DNA of 64,000 nt from the NCBI GenBank assembly GCA_020248915.1, contig JADCGP010000015.1, forward strand, positions 124,001 through 188,000, read 5' to 3'. Shown piece after piece: positions 8,631 through 18,337 of the stretch. The translations under genes and the position numbers were made by a program. The notes below the pieces were generated by a model that was not told the origin of the DNA, did not search any database, and worked only from the letters and a program-made list of their open reading frames with translations. Every line of letters begins with the position of its first letter. The stretch's first letter is position 1. This stretch comes from Rubrivivax sp. (GTDB taxonomy: Bacteria; Pseudomonadota; Gammaproteobacteria; Burkholderiales; Burkholderiaceae_C).

Positions 8631-9779
8631 TCAGAACTCATCCGCGCCGGGGCGGCGCAGCAGCAGCCGCAGGTCGTCGCCGAGCGGCTGCACACCGGTG
8701 AAGTGCCACTGGGGCGCGTCCTGCAGGCGCGCCAGCGCAGGCAGCCCGGCCAGCGGCAGGCCCGGACCGAGCAGGCGCGGCGCGACGTACACCAGCAGCT
8801 CGTCGACCAGCCCTGCGGACAGCAGCGCGCCGTTGAGCACGGCGCCGGCCTCGACGTGGAGTTCGTTGACGCCGTGCGCGGCCAGGTCGCGCAGCAGCGC
8901 CGGCAGGTCGACGCGGCCGCCTGGGCCGGGCAGCACGCGGATCTCCGCGGCGCGCGCGCGCAGGGCCTCGGCGCGGGCCTCGGCGGAGGGGTCGGCGGCC
9001 GCCACGGGGTCCGTGGCCGCATACAGCCAGACGGGGCGGCCGGGCGGCTCGAACAGCCGCGCGCCGGGCGGTGTGCGCAGGCCCGAGTCCACCACCGCCA
9101 GCGCAGGCTGGCGTGCGGTGGACACCTCGCGCACGTCCAGCCGCGGGTCGTCGCCGAGCACGGTGCCGACGCCGGTGAGCACGGCGCCGGCGCGGCGCCG
9201 CCAGGCGTGGCCATCGGCGCGTGCGGCCGGGCCGGTGATCCAGCGGCTCGAGCCGTCGGCCAGCGCACTGCGGCCGTCGAGCGAGATCGCGGCCTTCATC
9301 CGCACCCACGGCCGCTGCCTCAGCACGCGCGAGAAGAAACCGATGTTGAGCTCGCGCGCGGCGCGCGCGACGGCGGCCGGCGCGAACTCGACCTCGACGC
9401 CGGCCGCGCGCAGCCGCGCCACGCCCGCGCCGTCGACCTTCGGAAACGGGTCGCCGACCGCGATCACGGCGCGCGCGATGCCCGCGGCCACCAGTGCGTC
9501 GCAGCACGGCGGCGTGCGGCCATGGTGCGCGCAGGGTTCCAGCGTCACCCAGGCCGTGGCCCCGCCGACCGGGGCCCCTGCGTCGCGCGCGTCCTGCAGC
9601 GCAACGACCTCGGCGTGCGGCCCGCCAGCGTGCTGGGTGTGGCCACGGCCGAGCACCTGCCCGTCCTCGCTGCCGAGGATGCAGCCCACGCGCGGGTTGG
9701 GCTCGCTCAGGCCGATGGCGGACTCGGCCAGCTGCAGCGCCTCGGCGAGCCGGATGTGATCGAGTGCCGTCAGCGGCAT
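8631..9779 (-). CDS. ribD: Bifunctional pyrimidine deaminase/reductase
   Basis: RibD deaminates and then reduces the GTP-derived pyrimidine in riboflavin synthesis. The 382-residue product has the N-terminal deaminase with its zinc motifs (GGPHAEVVAL and TLEPCAHHGRTPPCCDAL) and a C-terminal reductase domain from about residue 150 (WVRMKAAISLDGRSALADG, ELHVEAGAVLNGALL). The ATG at 9779 gives a typical N-terminus (HIRLAEALQLAESAIGLSEPNP). The gene is 98 bp upstream of ribB on the same strand. I saw no FMN riboswitch before it or before ribB. Confidence 0.95.
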   Translation of the reverse strand: MPLTALDHIRLAEALQLAESAIGLSEPNPRVGCILGSEDGQVLGRGHTQHAGGPHAEVVALQDARDAGAPVGGATAWVTLEPCAHHGRTPPCCDALVAAGIARAVIAVGDPFPKVDGAGVARLRAAGVEVEFAPAAVARAARELNIGFFSRVLRQRPWVRMKAAISLDGRSALADGSSRWITGPAARADGHAWRRRAGAVLTGVGTVLGDDPRLDVREVSTARQPALAVVDSGLRTPPGARLFEPPGRPVWLYAATDPVAAADPSAEARAEALRARAAEIRVLPGPGGRVDLPALLRDLAAHGVNELHVEAGAVLNGALLSAGLVDELLVYVAPRLLGPGLPLAGLPALARLQDAPQWHFTGVQPLGDDLRLLLRRPGADEF

Positions 9780-9878
9780 GCCGACAAGTCTAGTGGGCCG
9801 GGGCCGCCGGGCGTTGGCGGCAGCGGCGGCCACACGGTGCGCCGCTCGACCGCGAGCCGGTGCCGGCAACGGTGGCGG

Positions 9879-11081
9879 TCAGGGCGTCGTCGGCTGGTGC
9901 GTCCAGGTCGGAGGCGACGGGCAGGCGAAGGCCTGCGTGCCGCTGCCGGCAAGCACGATCGCGTAGTTCTGGTCGAACAGCGCGGCCGTGACGTTGGCGT
10001 ACGACGCGGCGGCGAAGTAGCGGCAGATGCGGAACCGGTCGGCACGGGTGTCGGCGGCGCCGCTGGCCAGCAGGAACGGCGGCGACGAGGCCGGGTTGTC
10101 GGAGAACGCGACGCTGCCGGTCCAGAAGCCGCCGATCGCCGGGTCGACGGGCACGGCGCAGTAATACTCGCCGAACGTGGCCGACCCGGTGCGGGAGACG
10201 AGGCAGCCGCGCGTGGCCGCCAGCGATGCGGGCAGTGACTGCACGACCGCGAGCTGTGGCTGCGGGAACAGCGGGCCCACGGCCGCGGCATCGGCCACGT
10301 CCGCCGCCGTCGGTCCGGGCGGCGCGGCCTGGGTCGCGTAGCGAAGGTAGCCCTGCACCAGCAGGTGCAGCTGAGTGCCGCAGTTCACGAACTGGCTGGC
10401 CGGAGGGACCGACGGCAAGACCGGTGCTGCTGCCTCGCAGACCGAGAACAGGCCGGTGACGTTGTCGAACAGCCACGCCACACTCGGGCCCGGACCTTCA
10501 GGCTGGGGCGGGATGAAGCCGCTCTGGCCATTGCCGAAATCGACGGCGCCGACCGGGATGTTGCTGCTGCGGGCGGCGGGCGACAGGGAAGGCCCCGCGG
10601 CGCCCGGCGTGCCGACGGAAGCCGCCAGCCCCGGCGCGACGCCGGCGATCAGGCTGGCCAGGCGCACGCTTTGGGTGATGCCGTTGCGGTCGGCCCAGGA
10701 GACGTCGACGACGACGGTCTTGGCGCCGCCCGCCACGTCCTCGGTGACGATGCCGCTCAGCGTGTAGGTCGTGTTGGTCGTGTAGCCGGTGACGCTGCTC
10801 GGGCCCCGGTCGTTGATGTCCGCGTAGACGCGCAGGTGCGTGGGCGTGGTGTTCAGCACCGAGAAGGCGCGCCACGACTCGAGCGCCTCCTGCGCGATGC
10901 GGACCGCCTCGGTGCGCTGCTTGGCCAGGTCCGCGTTGCCGCGCAGCGTGGCCTGGATGCCCAGCACGCCGAGCATGCCGAACCCCATGACCGCGAAGGC
11001 GACAAGCGCCTCGATCAGCGACAGGCCGCGGCCAAGGCGGCGGGAGCCCGCGCCGCCGGGCGTGCGTTGGTTCGGGATCAT
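9879..11081 (-). CDS. PilV-like minor pilin
   Basis: This is a 400-residue type IV pilin-like protein. A basic leader ends at Gly before the mature N-terminus LSLIEALVAFAVMGFGMLGV, giving a class III prepilin peptidase site with Glu at +5. A long, cysteine-containing globular domain follows, far larger than ordinary PilV. The start overlaps the pilX-like stop (ATGA). It is the last of six linked minor-pilin genes and probably joins the priming complex at the pilus tip. Confidence 0.82.
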   Translation of the reverse strand: MIPNQRTPGGAGSRRLGRGLSLIEALVAFAVMGFGMLGVLGIQATLRGNADLAKQRTEAVRIAQEALESWRAFSVLNTTPTHLRVYADINDRGPSSVTGYTTNTTYTLSGIVTEDVAGGAKTVVVDVSWADRNGITQSVRLASLIAGVAPGLAASVGTPGAAGPSLSPAARSSNIPVGAVDFGNGQSGFIPPQPEGPGPSVAWLFDNVTGLFSVCEAAAPVLPSVPPASQFVNCGTQLHLLVQGYLRYATQAAPPGPTAADVADAAAVGPLFPQPQLAVVQSLPASLAATRGCLVSRTGSATFGEYYCAVPVDPAIGGFWTGSVAFSDNPASSPPFLLASGAADTRADRFRICRYFAAASYANVTAALFDQNYAIVLAGSGTQAFACPSPPTWTHQPTTP

Positions 11082-12433
11082 GGTGCGGTGTCCCTCCACC
11101 CGCCGGGCGACCGCACGAAGGTGCCGGTACTCACCCGCAGGCGCGTCAGCAGGTCGCTGTCGTGCACGACCTCCAGCGGACCGCCGGCCTCGAGGTCGCC
11201 CTCGGCAACCGCGGCGCCGCGGATTGTCCCGATGCCGGCCGTGGTCCACGTGGCGGCCCGGCTGTAGACCAGGCCGTGGACGATGACCGGGGCGCCGCCG
11301 AAGCGCACGCTGCCGCCGGCGACGATCGCGACCGGGTTCGTCGCACTTCCGATGTCCGCGTCGATGGTCAACGGACCGGCGCCGTCGAGCATCACGGCAT
11401 GGCCCGGGTGCATGCGCACGGCCTGGTTGACGTCGGCGGCCGAGCATGGCGCGCAAGGGACGACCACCACCCCGGTGGCCTCGGCGAAGGTCGCCGGCCA
11501 CACGCCGAAGACGCGCTGGAACATCCGGTCGACGCCGAAGTTGGCCGGCGTGCTGGGCACCAGCGGCGGCGACAGGTCGGCCAGCGCCAGGCCCGCGTCT
11601 GCGGTGAGGACCGAGCGCGCGGCCGGCGTGCCGGGGATGGTGTTCAGCACCGCGCCGGGAGCATTGAACGTGGCGCCGGCGTGAACGGTGATGCCCCGGC
11701 CCGTCGGCGCATCGTTGGTGATGCGCAGCGTCGGGGAGCCCCCGACCAGACCGACCGAGCCGCGGGCGGTGACCGCCGCCACGGGCACCGAGCCGAGCGC
11801 GCTGCGCAGCACGAGTTGTGCGTTGTGCGCTGCCAGGCCGTCGCCGAATTGCGACTGGCGGTCGAAGCGCAGGCAATCGGCGTCGTTGCGCGTGCAGCCG
11901 TTGACCTCGACGCGGACGATGCCGGGTCGCACGTTGGGGGGCACCGAGAAGCGCACCCAGAACGCGACGTAGGGCCCGTCCCCGCGTGCGACGAAGGTCG
12001 GGTTGGGGTTGCCCGACTCGGGGCAGTCGCACGACCAGTCGCTGCCGTCGAACACGCAGCCGGCCAGCCGCCCGGCCACCGGGGTGATCATGCCGCTGGT
12101 GGGATCGATCGCCAGGTAACGCTCGCGGAAGGACGGCTGCGGGGTCGTCGGGTCGATCGCGGCGGCCGCCAGCGGCCGGCACGCGTTGTCCATCCTCGAG
12201 TCGTTCAGCCGGGTGATGGCCCACTCGACGCCGGCGTCGGCCGCCTCGAAGGCGAGCGTGCCGCGGTACTGGTTGGCCGAGGTCCGCTGCTCGAACACCA
12301 GGTTGCGGCTGGCGTAGGCCGCGACCATCGCGACGATGAACAGCATCACCATCACGACGACGAGCGAGGTCGCGCCGCGCGGAGGGCCGGAGCGCGGCAC
12401 GCGGTGACGCAGGAAGGTCGGCATGGCCATCAT
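11078..12433 (-). CDS. PilX-like minor pilin assembly protein
   Basis: This is a 451-residue protein with a single N-terminal hydrophobic helix (about 20-42, ATSLVVVMVMLFIVAMVAAYASRN) followed by EQRTSANQYRGTLAFEAADAGVEWA, the typical PilX continuation. It lacks the usual Glu at +5, as PilX proteins often do. The C-terminal part is large and beta-rich with several cysteines. It is coupled by ATGA overlaps to pilW upstream and the pilV-like gene downstream. I chose the start at 12433 because it makes the pilW junction; 12424 is possible. Confidence 0.82.
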   Translation of the reverse strand: MMAMPTFLRHRVPRSGPPRGATSLVVVMVMLFIVAMVAAYASRNLVFEQRTSANQYRGTLAFEAADAGVEWAITRLNDSRMDNACRPLAAAAIDPTTPQPSFRERYLAIDPTSGMITPVAGRLAGCVFDGSDWSCDCPESGNPNPTFVARGDGPYVAFWVRFSVPPNVRPGIVRVEVNGCTRNDADCLRFDRQSQFGDGLAAHNAQLVLRSALGSVPVAAVTARGSVGLVGGSPTLRITNDAPTGRGITVHAGATFNAPGAVLNTIPGTPAARSVLTADAGLALADLSPPLVPSTPANFGVDRMFQRVFGVWPATFAEATGVVVVPCAPCSAADVNQAVRMHPGHAVMLDGAGPLTIDADIGSATNPVAIVAGGSVRFGGAPVIVHGLVYSRAATWTTAGIGTIRGAAVAEGDLEAGGPLEVVHDSDLLTRLRVSTGTFVRSPGGWRDTAP

Positions 12434-13167
12434 GCCGGGCAGGCCTGCGCCGGCGAGCCCCCGGCCTGGAACGTGACGAGATCGTTGCGCGGCCGCACGA
12501 CGCTGCGCAGCGTGCGCCGCACGCGGCTGTCGTTGCGCGCCTCGGCCTCCAGGATGACCTCGTACTCGCGCACGCGCACTTCGGGCCAGCAGTCCACACT
12601 GCCATCGGGGCACAGCCTGGGGCAGGGCACCCGGACCGGCGTGCTTGCCGTCTCGTTGACCTCGAAGCGGGTCACACGCATCACGTTGCCGTCGGTCAGG
12701 TCCTGCAGCGTGCTGCTGCCCACGGAGCGCGTGCGGATGACGCCGTTCTGGAGCACGAAGCGCCAGGGCCCGACCTCGGCGCCGCGGCGGTGATAGGAGA
12801 ATTCGATGTCGGCGGCCGGGCCGGCACTGGTGATCGTGACGGTCGAGAACGGGTTGGGCGCGGCCGCCGCGCCGGGCGTGGCCACCGCGGAGATGGCGTT
12901 CTGCATCGTCCCGATGCGGCGCAGTTCGCGGGTGACGATGTCGGCCGCCGCGCGCAGGTCCTGCTGCAGCTGGGTGTCCAGCATCAGCTGGCGGTTCTCG
13001 GACAGCTGGCCGGTCATCGTCACCGACGCCGCGGCGACGACGAACAGGCCGACGGTGATGCCGACCATGAGCTCGACCAGCGACAGGCCGCGGGAGAGTG
13101 CGCGCGAAGGCGCACCGGCGCGCCTCGCGCAGGCACGACCGCGGGCTGCGGGCGCGTTCGGGCTCAT
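12430..13167 (-). CDS. pilW: PilW-like minor pilin
   Basis: This is a 245-residue minor pilin with leader cleavage before LSLVELMVGITVGLFVVAAASV and the family continuation GQLSENRQLMLDTQLQQDLRAAADIVTRELRRIG. This is the PilW pattern of a long helix followed by a beta domain with a Cys-rich stretch near residue 200. Starts at 13167 (overlapping the upstream TGA) and 13173 are both possible; the overlap favours 13167. Confidence 0.85.
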   Translation of the reverse strand: MSPNAPAARGRACARRAGAPSRALSRGLSLVELMVGITVGLFVVAAASVTMTGQLSENRQLMLDTQLQQDLRAAADIVTRELRRIGTMQNAISAVATPGAAAAPNPFSTVTITSAGPAADIEFSYHRRGAEVGPWRFVLQNGVIRTRSVGSSTLQDLTDGNVMRVTRFEVNETASTPVRVPCPRLCPDGSVDCWPEVRVREYEVILEAEARNDSRVRRTLRSVVRPRNDLVTFQAGGSPAQACPA

Positions 13168-13832
13168 CCCCATGGCATGCAGGTGCCGGCGGCCGGGTCG
13201 TCCGGCGGACAGGCCTCGAGGCCCCGCACCGAGCCGTCGGGGGTGCACAGCGTCGCGCGTCCGCCGAGGCCGGCCATGGCGCGGATGCGGCCGCCGATGT
13301 CGCGCACCACGTCGACGCAGAAGGCGGCCGGAATGACCGTCAGCATGCCCTCCGAGCTGATGTTCCAGATGCGGACCGCGCCGGTCACCGGGTCGATGCC
13401 CATCCAGCGGGGCTGCTGCGGAGGCCGGCGCAGGCCGAGCTCCAGCGTGCGCGGCACCTGCACCGTGCGCAACTCGCGTTGGCTGCCGGTGCAGGCGCTG
13501 CCGGCACCGGCGGTGCAGTCGCACCGGCTCGGATCGAGCGAGGTGAACGCCAGCGGGTTGTTCGTGGCGGCGAAGATCGTGTAGCAGCTCATTGCGGACG
13601 ACGAGTCCTGCACGACGATGCCGATGGCCTGGTTGCGCGACACCGCCTCGCTGCGTGCGTACTGGATGTCCGACAGCAGCTCGGCGCTGACGCTGCGCAG
13701 TCGCTGCATGCCGATCATCTCGCGCATCGACGGCGCGGCCAGGGCCAGCAGGACGCCGACGATGCCGATCGTGATCATCGCCTCGATCAGCGTCAGCGCG
13801 CGCGGCACACGGGCCTGCAGGGAAGGTTTCAT
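13164..13832 (-). CDS. FimT/GspH-type minor pseudopilin
   Basis: This is a 222-residue pseudopilin. The mature helix LTLIEAMITIGIVGVLLALAAPSM is followed by RLRSVSAELLSDIQYARSEAVSRNQAI, the GspH/FimT pattern. The residue before the predicted cleavage site is Ala (PRA|LTLIE) instead of the usual Gly, so processing may be inefficient or shifted. Six cysteines lie in the second half. It occupies the place where pilV stands in the classical fimT-pilV-pilW-pilX-pilY1-pilE order. It has 4-bp overlaps on both sides. Confidence 0.8.
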   Translation of the reverse strand: MKPSLQARVPRALTLIEAMITIGIVGVLLALAAPSMREMIGMQRLRSVSAELLSDIQYARSEAVSRNQAIGIVVQDSSSAMSCYTIFAATNNPLAFTSLDPSRCDCTAGAGSACTGSQRELRTVQVPRTLELGLRRPPQQPRWMGIDPVTGAVRIWNISSEGMLTVIPAAFCVDVVRDIGGRIRAMAGLGGRATLCTPDGSVRGLEACPPDDPAAGTCMPWG

Positions 13833-14353
13833 CGTTGCCAGCAACGGTTTGGGTCGGGGTTGATGACCGTCCAGTCGATGGCGGCCAGCGTGGCGCCGCC
13901 GCCGTAGCGGACGTTGCCGCCGACGTGCTGCACGGCAAGGGTGCGGCACGCCGCGTCGGACTCCTGCGCGGCACCGGCCACGCCGAAGGCGGCCACCACG
14001 TAGCCGGTGGCCGAGACATTGGCCAGCGAGAGCTCGTACAGCCCGTTGCCGGTCAAGGTGCCGGCCATCTCGAGCCCTGGCGGCACCGCCGTACGGGGAT
14101 CGGTCAGCGAAGCGGCGTAGGTCGGCTGGTTGCTTCGGTGCCGCTCCTGCCGCTGCTGCACGTCGGCCAGCGCCGCGAAGGCCTCGCTGCGGCGGCCCTT
14201 GCGTACCGAGTCGAGGTAGCTCGGCAAGGCGACGGCAATCACGACGCCCAGGATCAGAAGCGCTGCGAGCAGCTCCAGCAGGGTGAAGCCGCGCGCGCCC
14301 GGACCCGCATGGCCGGGGCCGGACGCAGTGGCAGGGGGCGGCAGCGCGGGCAT
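13829..14353 (-). CDS. pilE: PilE-like minor pilin
   Basis: This is a 174-residue type IV pilin-like protein with cleavage site ARG|FTLLELLAALLILGVVIAVALPSY followed by the PilE hallmark YLDSVRKGRRSEAFAALADVQQRQE. The mature protein ends in a Cys-bounded loop typical of pilins. The start at 14353 gives a short basic leader of about 23 residues. It overlaps the next gene by 4 bp and lies 100 bp downstream of the fimT-like gene. Confidence 0.85.
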   Translation of the reverse strand: MPALPPPATASGPGHAGPGARGFTLLELLAALLILGVVIAVALPSYLDSVRKGRRSEAFAALADVQQRQERHRSNQPTYAASLTDPRTAVPPGLEMAGTLTGNGLYELSLANVSATGYVVAAFGVAGAAQESDAACRTLAVQHVGGNVRYGGGATLAAIDWTVINPDPNRCWQR

Positions 14354-14453
14354 CCGCGCATTCTGTTCAGCGCAGGCCACCCGTTCCACGCCGTCCGTCG
14401 CCCCCCGCCCGCCGGCTGTCGGCTGCGCAGGCCTGCGCCGCGCCAGGGCGGGC

Positions 14454-14996
14454 TCAGCAGGGGGCATGGCCCGACAGGACTGGCGCAGGCGAGCAGCTGC
14501 GCACCCGGCCCATCAGGTTGACGACCTGGTGCACGGCGCGGCCGTCGCGGGCCGTGAATCGCACCGTGCCGGTGGGACTGACCGTTCCGTGCAGCGGGTC
14601 GAGCGTCATCGCGCCGACGTTGGCGCGCACGCTGACGCTGCCGTCGGCCGGCAGGTGCACGTGGCGCAGCGGCCGCCCGCCGGCACCGCACACCGCGCCG
14701 GCGACGCTGCAGCTGCAGGCTGCCGGGTCGCCGGCGAAGACGACGTAGCAACTACCCGAGGCGTCGCCGCCGAAGCGCAGGCGCAGCGGCTGCTGCGTGG
14801 CGACCGCGGCCCCGCGCGCGTAGGCGAAGTCGGTCTCGAACTGCGCTGCCGCGCCCTCGACGTGGCGCCGGCGCAGCGAGTCCGACAGGTCGGGCAGCAC
14901 GGCACCGAGCAGCACGGCGCCGATCGACAGCGCGATCAGCGTCTCGGTGAGCGTCAGGCCGGCGCGGCGGCGGCTGGTGTCGGCAAGGGCTGGCAT
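14454..14996 (-). CDS. fimT: FimT/GspH-type minor pseudopilin, first gene of the cluster
   Basis: This is a 180-residue pseudopilin with leader cleavage before LTLTETLIALSIGAVLLGAVLPDL and a GspH-like domain (FETDFAYARGAAVATQQPLRLRF). A good ribosome-binding site (GGGAG, seven bases before) supports the ATG at 14996 over the one at 15014. It is one of two FimT-like genes in the operon, and it heads the six-gene unit. Confidence 0.82.
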   Translation of the reverse strand: MPALADTSRRRAGLTLTETLIALSIGAVLLGAVLPDLSDSLRRRHVEGAAAQFETDFAYARGAAVATQQPLRLRFGGDASGSCYVVFAGDPAACSCSVAGAVCGAGGRPLRHVHLPADGSVSVRANVGAMTLDPLHGTVSPTGTVRFTARDGRAVHQVVNLMGRVRSCSPAPVLSGHAPC

Positions 14997-15060
14997 CGCG
15001 GTCTCCCGGTCCATGGGGTCCGGAGCACGATAGGACGATGGCGCCGGCGCAGCCGTCCCC

Positions 15061-15157
15061 CCGCGGCGGGTGCGGCGGGGGATGGAACCGGGGGGGGCTG
15101 CGGGGCCTGCCATTGGGTCCCCCCGGGGACAGGGCGGCTGGGGCGGCTGGGGCGGGC
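15061..15157 (+). other. G-tract region with quadruplex-forming pattern
   Basis: The plus strand between nrdR and the pilin operon carries many runs of three or more G. One example at about 15124-15156 reads GGGG-ACA-GGG-CGGCT-GGGG-CGGCT-GGGG-C-GGG. This fits the four-tract quadruplex pattern with loops of seven or fewer. The G-rich strand is the template strand for the pilin operon. Folding and any role are inference. Confidence 0.4.
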
Positions 15158-15194
15158 ACCGGGCCGGCTGCGACGGCCCTGGCCGGCGCGCGGC

Positions 15195-15638
15195 TCAGAT
15201 GTCCCGGATCAGCTGCCGGAAGGCGTCGACGTCCTCGAAGTCGCGGTAGACGGAGGCGAAGCGGACGTAGGCCACCTTGTCGATGCGCTTGAGCTCGCGC
15301 ATCACCAGCTCACCCACGCGTGTGCTGGGCACCTCGCGCAGGCCGGTGGCCAGCAGCCGGTCCTGGATGCGCTCGATGGCGGCGTCGACCTGCTCCACGC
15401 TGACCGGCCGCTTGCGCAGGGCCAGGTCCATCGACGCGCGCACCTTGGCCGGGTCGAACTCGGCACGCGTGCCGTTCTTCTTCACCACCGCGGGCAGCGC
15501 GATCTCGCTGCGCTCGTAGGTCGTGAAGCGCTTGTCGCAGCTGGTGCAGCGGCGGCGCCGGCGCACCACGTCGCCCTCGTCGGACTCGCGCGTCTCGACG
15601 ACCTGGGTCTCCTCGTGGCCGCAGTACGGGCAGCGCAT
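15195..15638 (-). CDS. nrdR: NrdR, repressor of ribonucleotide reductase genes
   Basis: This is a 147-residue NrdR. A zinc ribbon with two Cys pairs ([10 protein letters not shown] and [14 protein letters not shown]) is followed by the ATP-cone domain ([20 protein letters not shown]). NrdR senses ATP/dATP and represses nrd operons through NrdR boxes. It is 49 bp downstream of glyA on the same strand; the glyA-nrdR pair is common in betaproteobacteria. Confidence 0.95.
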   Translation of the reverse strand: MRCPYCGHEETQVVETRESDEGDVVRRRRRCTSCDKRFTTYERSEIALPAVVKKNGTRAEFDPAKVRASMDLALRKRPVSVEQVDAAIERIQDRLLATGLREVPSTRVGELVMRELKRIDKVAYVRFASVYRDFEDVDAFRQLIRDI

Positions 15639-15687
15639 CGGGGCTCCGGGTGCCGTGCGGTGGACAGCTGCGCGGCCGCGTCCGCGC

Positions 15688-16938
15688 TCAGCGGTAGACC
15701 GGGAAGTCGCGCGTCAGCGCGGCCACGCGCTCGCGCACGGCGGCAATGTGCGCCTCGTCGTGCGGACGGTCCAGCACGTCGGCGATCAGGTGCCCGGTCA
15801 TGCGGGCCTGCTCCTCGCGGAAGCCGCGGGTCGTCATCGCCGGGGTGCCCAGGCGGATGCCGCTGGTGACCATCGGCTTCTGCGGGTCGTTCGGGATGCC
15901 GTTCTTGTTGCAAGTCATGTGGGCGCGGCCCAGCACCGCCTCGGCTTCCTTGCCGGTCAGGCCCTTGGGCCGCAGGTCGACCAGCATCACGTGGCTCTCG
16001 GTGCGGCCGCTGACGATTCGAAGCCCGCGGCCGGCCAGCGTGCGCGCCAGCTCCTGGGCGTTGGCCACGACCTGCTGCTGGTAGGCGCGGAACGACGGCA
16101 GCAGAGCCTCCTGGAAAGCCACCGCCTTGGCCGCGATGACGTGCATCAGCGGCCCGCCCTGGATGCCGGGGAAGACCGCGCTGTCGACCTTCTTCGCGAT
16201 CGCCTCGTCGTTGGTGAGCACGATGCCGCCGCGCGGACCGCGCAGGCTCTTGTGGGTGGTGCTGGTGACGACGTCGGCGTGCGGCAGCGGATTCGGGTAG
16301 ACGCCGGCGGCGATCAGCCCGGCGTAGTGCGCCATGTCGACCATGAGGATCGCGCCGACAGATCGTGCCACGCGGGCGAAGCGTTCGAAGTCGATGCGCA
16401 GGCTGTAGGCGCTGGCGCCGGCGATGATCAGCCGCGGCCGGTGCTCGTGCGCGAGCCGCTCGACCTGCTCGTAGTCGATCGCCTCGTCGGCGTCGAGCCC
16501 GTAGCTCACCACCTGGAACCAGCGGCCGCTCATGTTCAGCGGCATGCCATGCGTCAGGTGCCCTCCCTCCGCCAGGCTCATGCCCATGATCTTGTCGCCG
16601 GGCTGCAGCAGCCCGAAGAAGACGGCCTGGTTGGCCTGGCTGCCGCTGTTGGGCTGCACGTTGGCGAAGCGGGCGCCGAACAGCGTCTTCAGGCGCTCGA
16701 TCGCCAGGGTCTCGACCACGTCGACGTGCTCGCAGCCGCCGTAGTAGCGCCGGCCAGGGTAACCCTCGGCGTACTTGTTGGTCATCTGGCAGCCCTGCGC
16801 CGCCATCACGGCCGGCGAGGCGTAGTTCTCGCTGGCGATCAGCTCGATGTGCTCTTCCTGACGCCGGTTCTCGGCCTCGATCGCGGCCCAGACCTCGGGG
16901 TCGACGCGGGCGAGGGTGGATTGGGAACGGTCGAACAT
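15688..16938 (-). CDS. glyA: Serine hydroxymethyltransferase
   Basis: The 416-residue PLP enzyme interconverts serine and glycine and produces 5,10-methylene-tetrahydrofolate. Motifs include [27 protein letters not shown], and the Schiff-base lysine in [16 protein letters not shown]. The length is standard. The ATG at 16938 ([15 protein letters not shown]) matches family N-termini. A 290-bp gap upstream (16939-17228) holds no gene and no glycine-riboswitch pattern that I could recognise. Confidence 0.97.
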   Translation of the reverse strand: MFDRSQSTLARVDPEVWAAIEAENRRQEEHIELIASENYASPAVMAAQGCQMTNKYAEGYPGRRYYGGCEHVDVVETLAIERLKTLFGARFANVQPNSGSQANQAVFFGLLQPGDKIMGMSLAEGGHLTHGMPLNMSGRWFQVVSYGLDADEAIDYEQVERLAHEHRPRLIIAGASAYSLRIDFERFARVARSVGAILMVDMAHYAGLIAAGVYPNPLPHADVVTSTTHKSLRGPRGGIVLTNDEAIAKKVDSAVFPGIQGGPLMHVIAAKAVAFQEALLPSFRAYQQQVVANAQELARTLAGRGLRIVSGRTESHVMLVDLRPKGLTGKEAEAVLGRAHMTCNKNGIPNDPQKPMVTSGIRLGTPAMTTRGFREEQARMTGHLIADVLDRPHDEAHIAAVRERVAALTRDFPVYR

Positions 16939-17228
16939 GGCGGTCCTGTGCTGCGGTGTGTGCGGGTGTGGCCGCTCGGCGCCGCCGCGAGGCGTTGCGT
17001 TCGAGGGCTGCCCAGGCGCACGGCGGACACCGGGCCGGCCCGGCATGGGCGCGGCGTTCCGGCCCGCGCTCCCCGGTGGTCGTCCACCTCGAACCTCGGC
17101 CCTGGCGCTCGTGCGCCGCAGCTCCGGTCCTATCGCCAGTCGCGCAGGCGACCAGTGTATCCCCGACTCCGGTCGAAGCCGGCCTGCTTCGCACCCGCCG
17201 AACCGGGGGCGTGCGGGCGGTGTGACGG

Positions 17229-18131
17229 TCAGCGCAGCAGCGCGACGCGCTCGCCCGGCGCCGGTTGCGCGCCGTCCGGCGCCGGCGCCGCCGGCGCCGG
17301 CTCGCGGCCGCCGCCGGCCGTCGCGGCCGGCTCGGGGGTTCCCGCGATCACCGCGGGCGCGTTCACCGGTACCCGCTTGCCGTCGGCCACCGCCCGCAGG
17401 TGCAGCTGCTCGCCCAGCACGCGCGCGACGTAGCCGCCGTCGTGCTCGAGCAGCGCGGCGCCGACGTAGTGGCGCAAGCCTTCCTGCAGGCTTCCGGCGC
17501 GGGCGATGCACTCCTTGAGCACCTGCACGCCCACGCGCAGGTTCGTGATGGGGTCGAAGGCCGCGTGCGTGCCGCCGAAGGCCTCGTACTTGTCGTCGTG
17601 CACGCGCGTCATCACCTGCATCAGGCCCTGGGCACCGACGGGGCTCTGCGCGAACGGGTTGAAGCCCGACTCGATGGCCATGATCGCCAGGATCAGCGTC
17701 GGGTCGAGCCCGGCGCGCTGGCCGATCGTCCACGCCTCGCGGACCAACGCGGCGATCGGCTCCGGGGCAACCCGGTAGCGGCGCGCGATCCACTGGGCCA
17801 CGGCCAGCTGCTCGCGCGGCAGAGCGCTCAGGTCGGCGGCCGTGGCGCGGCTGACCGCCTCGGGTTCCGACACCGCCGCCAGCATGTTGCCGGCGGCCTG
17901 TTCGCGGGCCTCGTGGCGGTCTTGCAGCCACTCCAGCGCAACCACCTCCGCCTGCTGGCGCAGGTCGGCCCGGCCAATGCCGAAAGCCAGCACGGCGACG
18001 GCCGCCAGGCCGACGAGCGCCAAGGTGTTGTGGCTGATCTCCAGCATCCCGCGACCGACGTCGCGGAAAAACACGCCCAGAGATCGGGCGCTTGATTGCC
18101 ACGCGCCGCGCAGCAGTTCGATCGCTCGCAT
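17229..18131 (-). CDS. Membrane-anchored lytic transglycosylase
   Basis: This is a 300-residue protein with an N-terminal anchor (about 28-50, [22 protein letters not shown]) and an SLT (lysozyme-like) domain at about 125-230. The catalytic Glu is in [28 protein letters not shown]. The C-terminal tail is Pro/Ala-rich. It should cleave peptidoglycan with formation of anhydromuropeptides in the periplasm. AGGAGA seven bases before the ATG at 18131 decides the start. Confidence 0.87.
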   Translation of the reverse strand: MRAIELLRGAWQSSARSLGVFFRDVGRGMLEISHNTLALVGLAAVAVLAFGIGRADLRQQAEVVALEWLQDRHEAREQAAGNMLAAVSEPEAVSRATAADLSALPREQLAVAQWIARRYRVAPEPIAALVREAWTIGQRAGLDPTLILAIMAIESGFNPFAQSPVGAQGLMQVMTRVHDDKYEAFGGTHAAFDPITNLRVGVQVLKECIARAGSLQEGLRHYVGAALLEHDGGYVARVLGEQLHLRAVADGKRVPVNAPAVIAGTPEPAATAGGGREPAPAAPAPDGAQPAPGERVALLR

Positions 18132-18249
18132 TCTGGTCTTCTCCTGGCCCGTTGCCCGCCGCCGCCGGAGAGCCGGAGGCGTCATGTGCGAGGGCACGGC
18201 GATAATGAAAACACGACGCCGCCCACCGCAGCGGGCTTCAGCGTCCTTC

Positions 18250-18317
18250 CGGGTTGACCCGTACTCCGATGCGTGAGCTGCGGGCCGGTTCGTCCCACAA
18301 CCTTCTCGGGTTAACCC
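18250..18317. promoter_or_regulatory. Two GGGTTRACCC dyads (candidate operators)
   Basis: A perfect 10-bp palindrome GGGTTAACCC lies at 18308-18317, and a near-palindrome CGGGTTGACCCG lies at 18250-18261; the centres are 57 bp apart. Both sit between the strong minus-strand promoter at 18338-18366 and the transglycosylase start. Two similar dyads downstream of a promoter suggest a dimeric regulator. The regulator is not identified. Confidence 0.45.
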
Positions 18318-18337
18318 TGAAATCTGAACTTGAGGCG

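Noticed and set aside
16939-17228. Glycine riboswitch upstream of glyA
   Set aside because: No recognisable conserved aptamer core could be seen by eye in the 290-bp gap.
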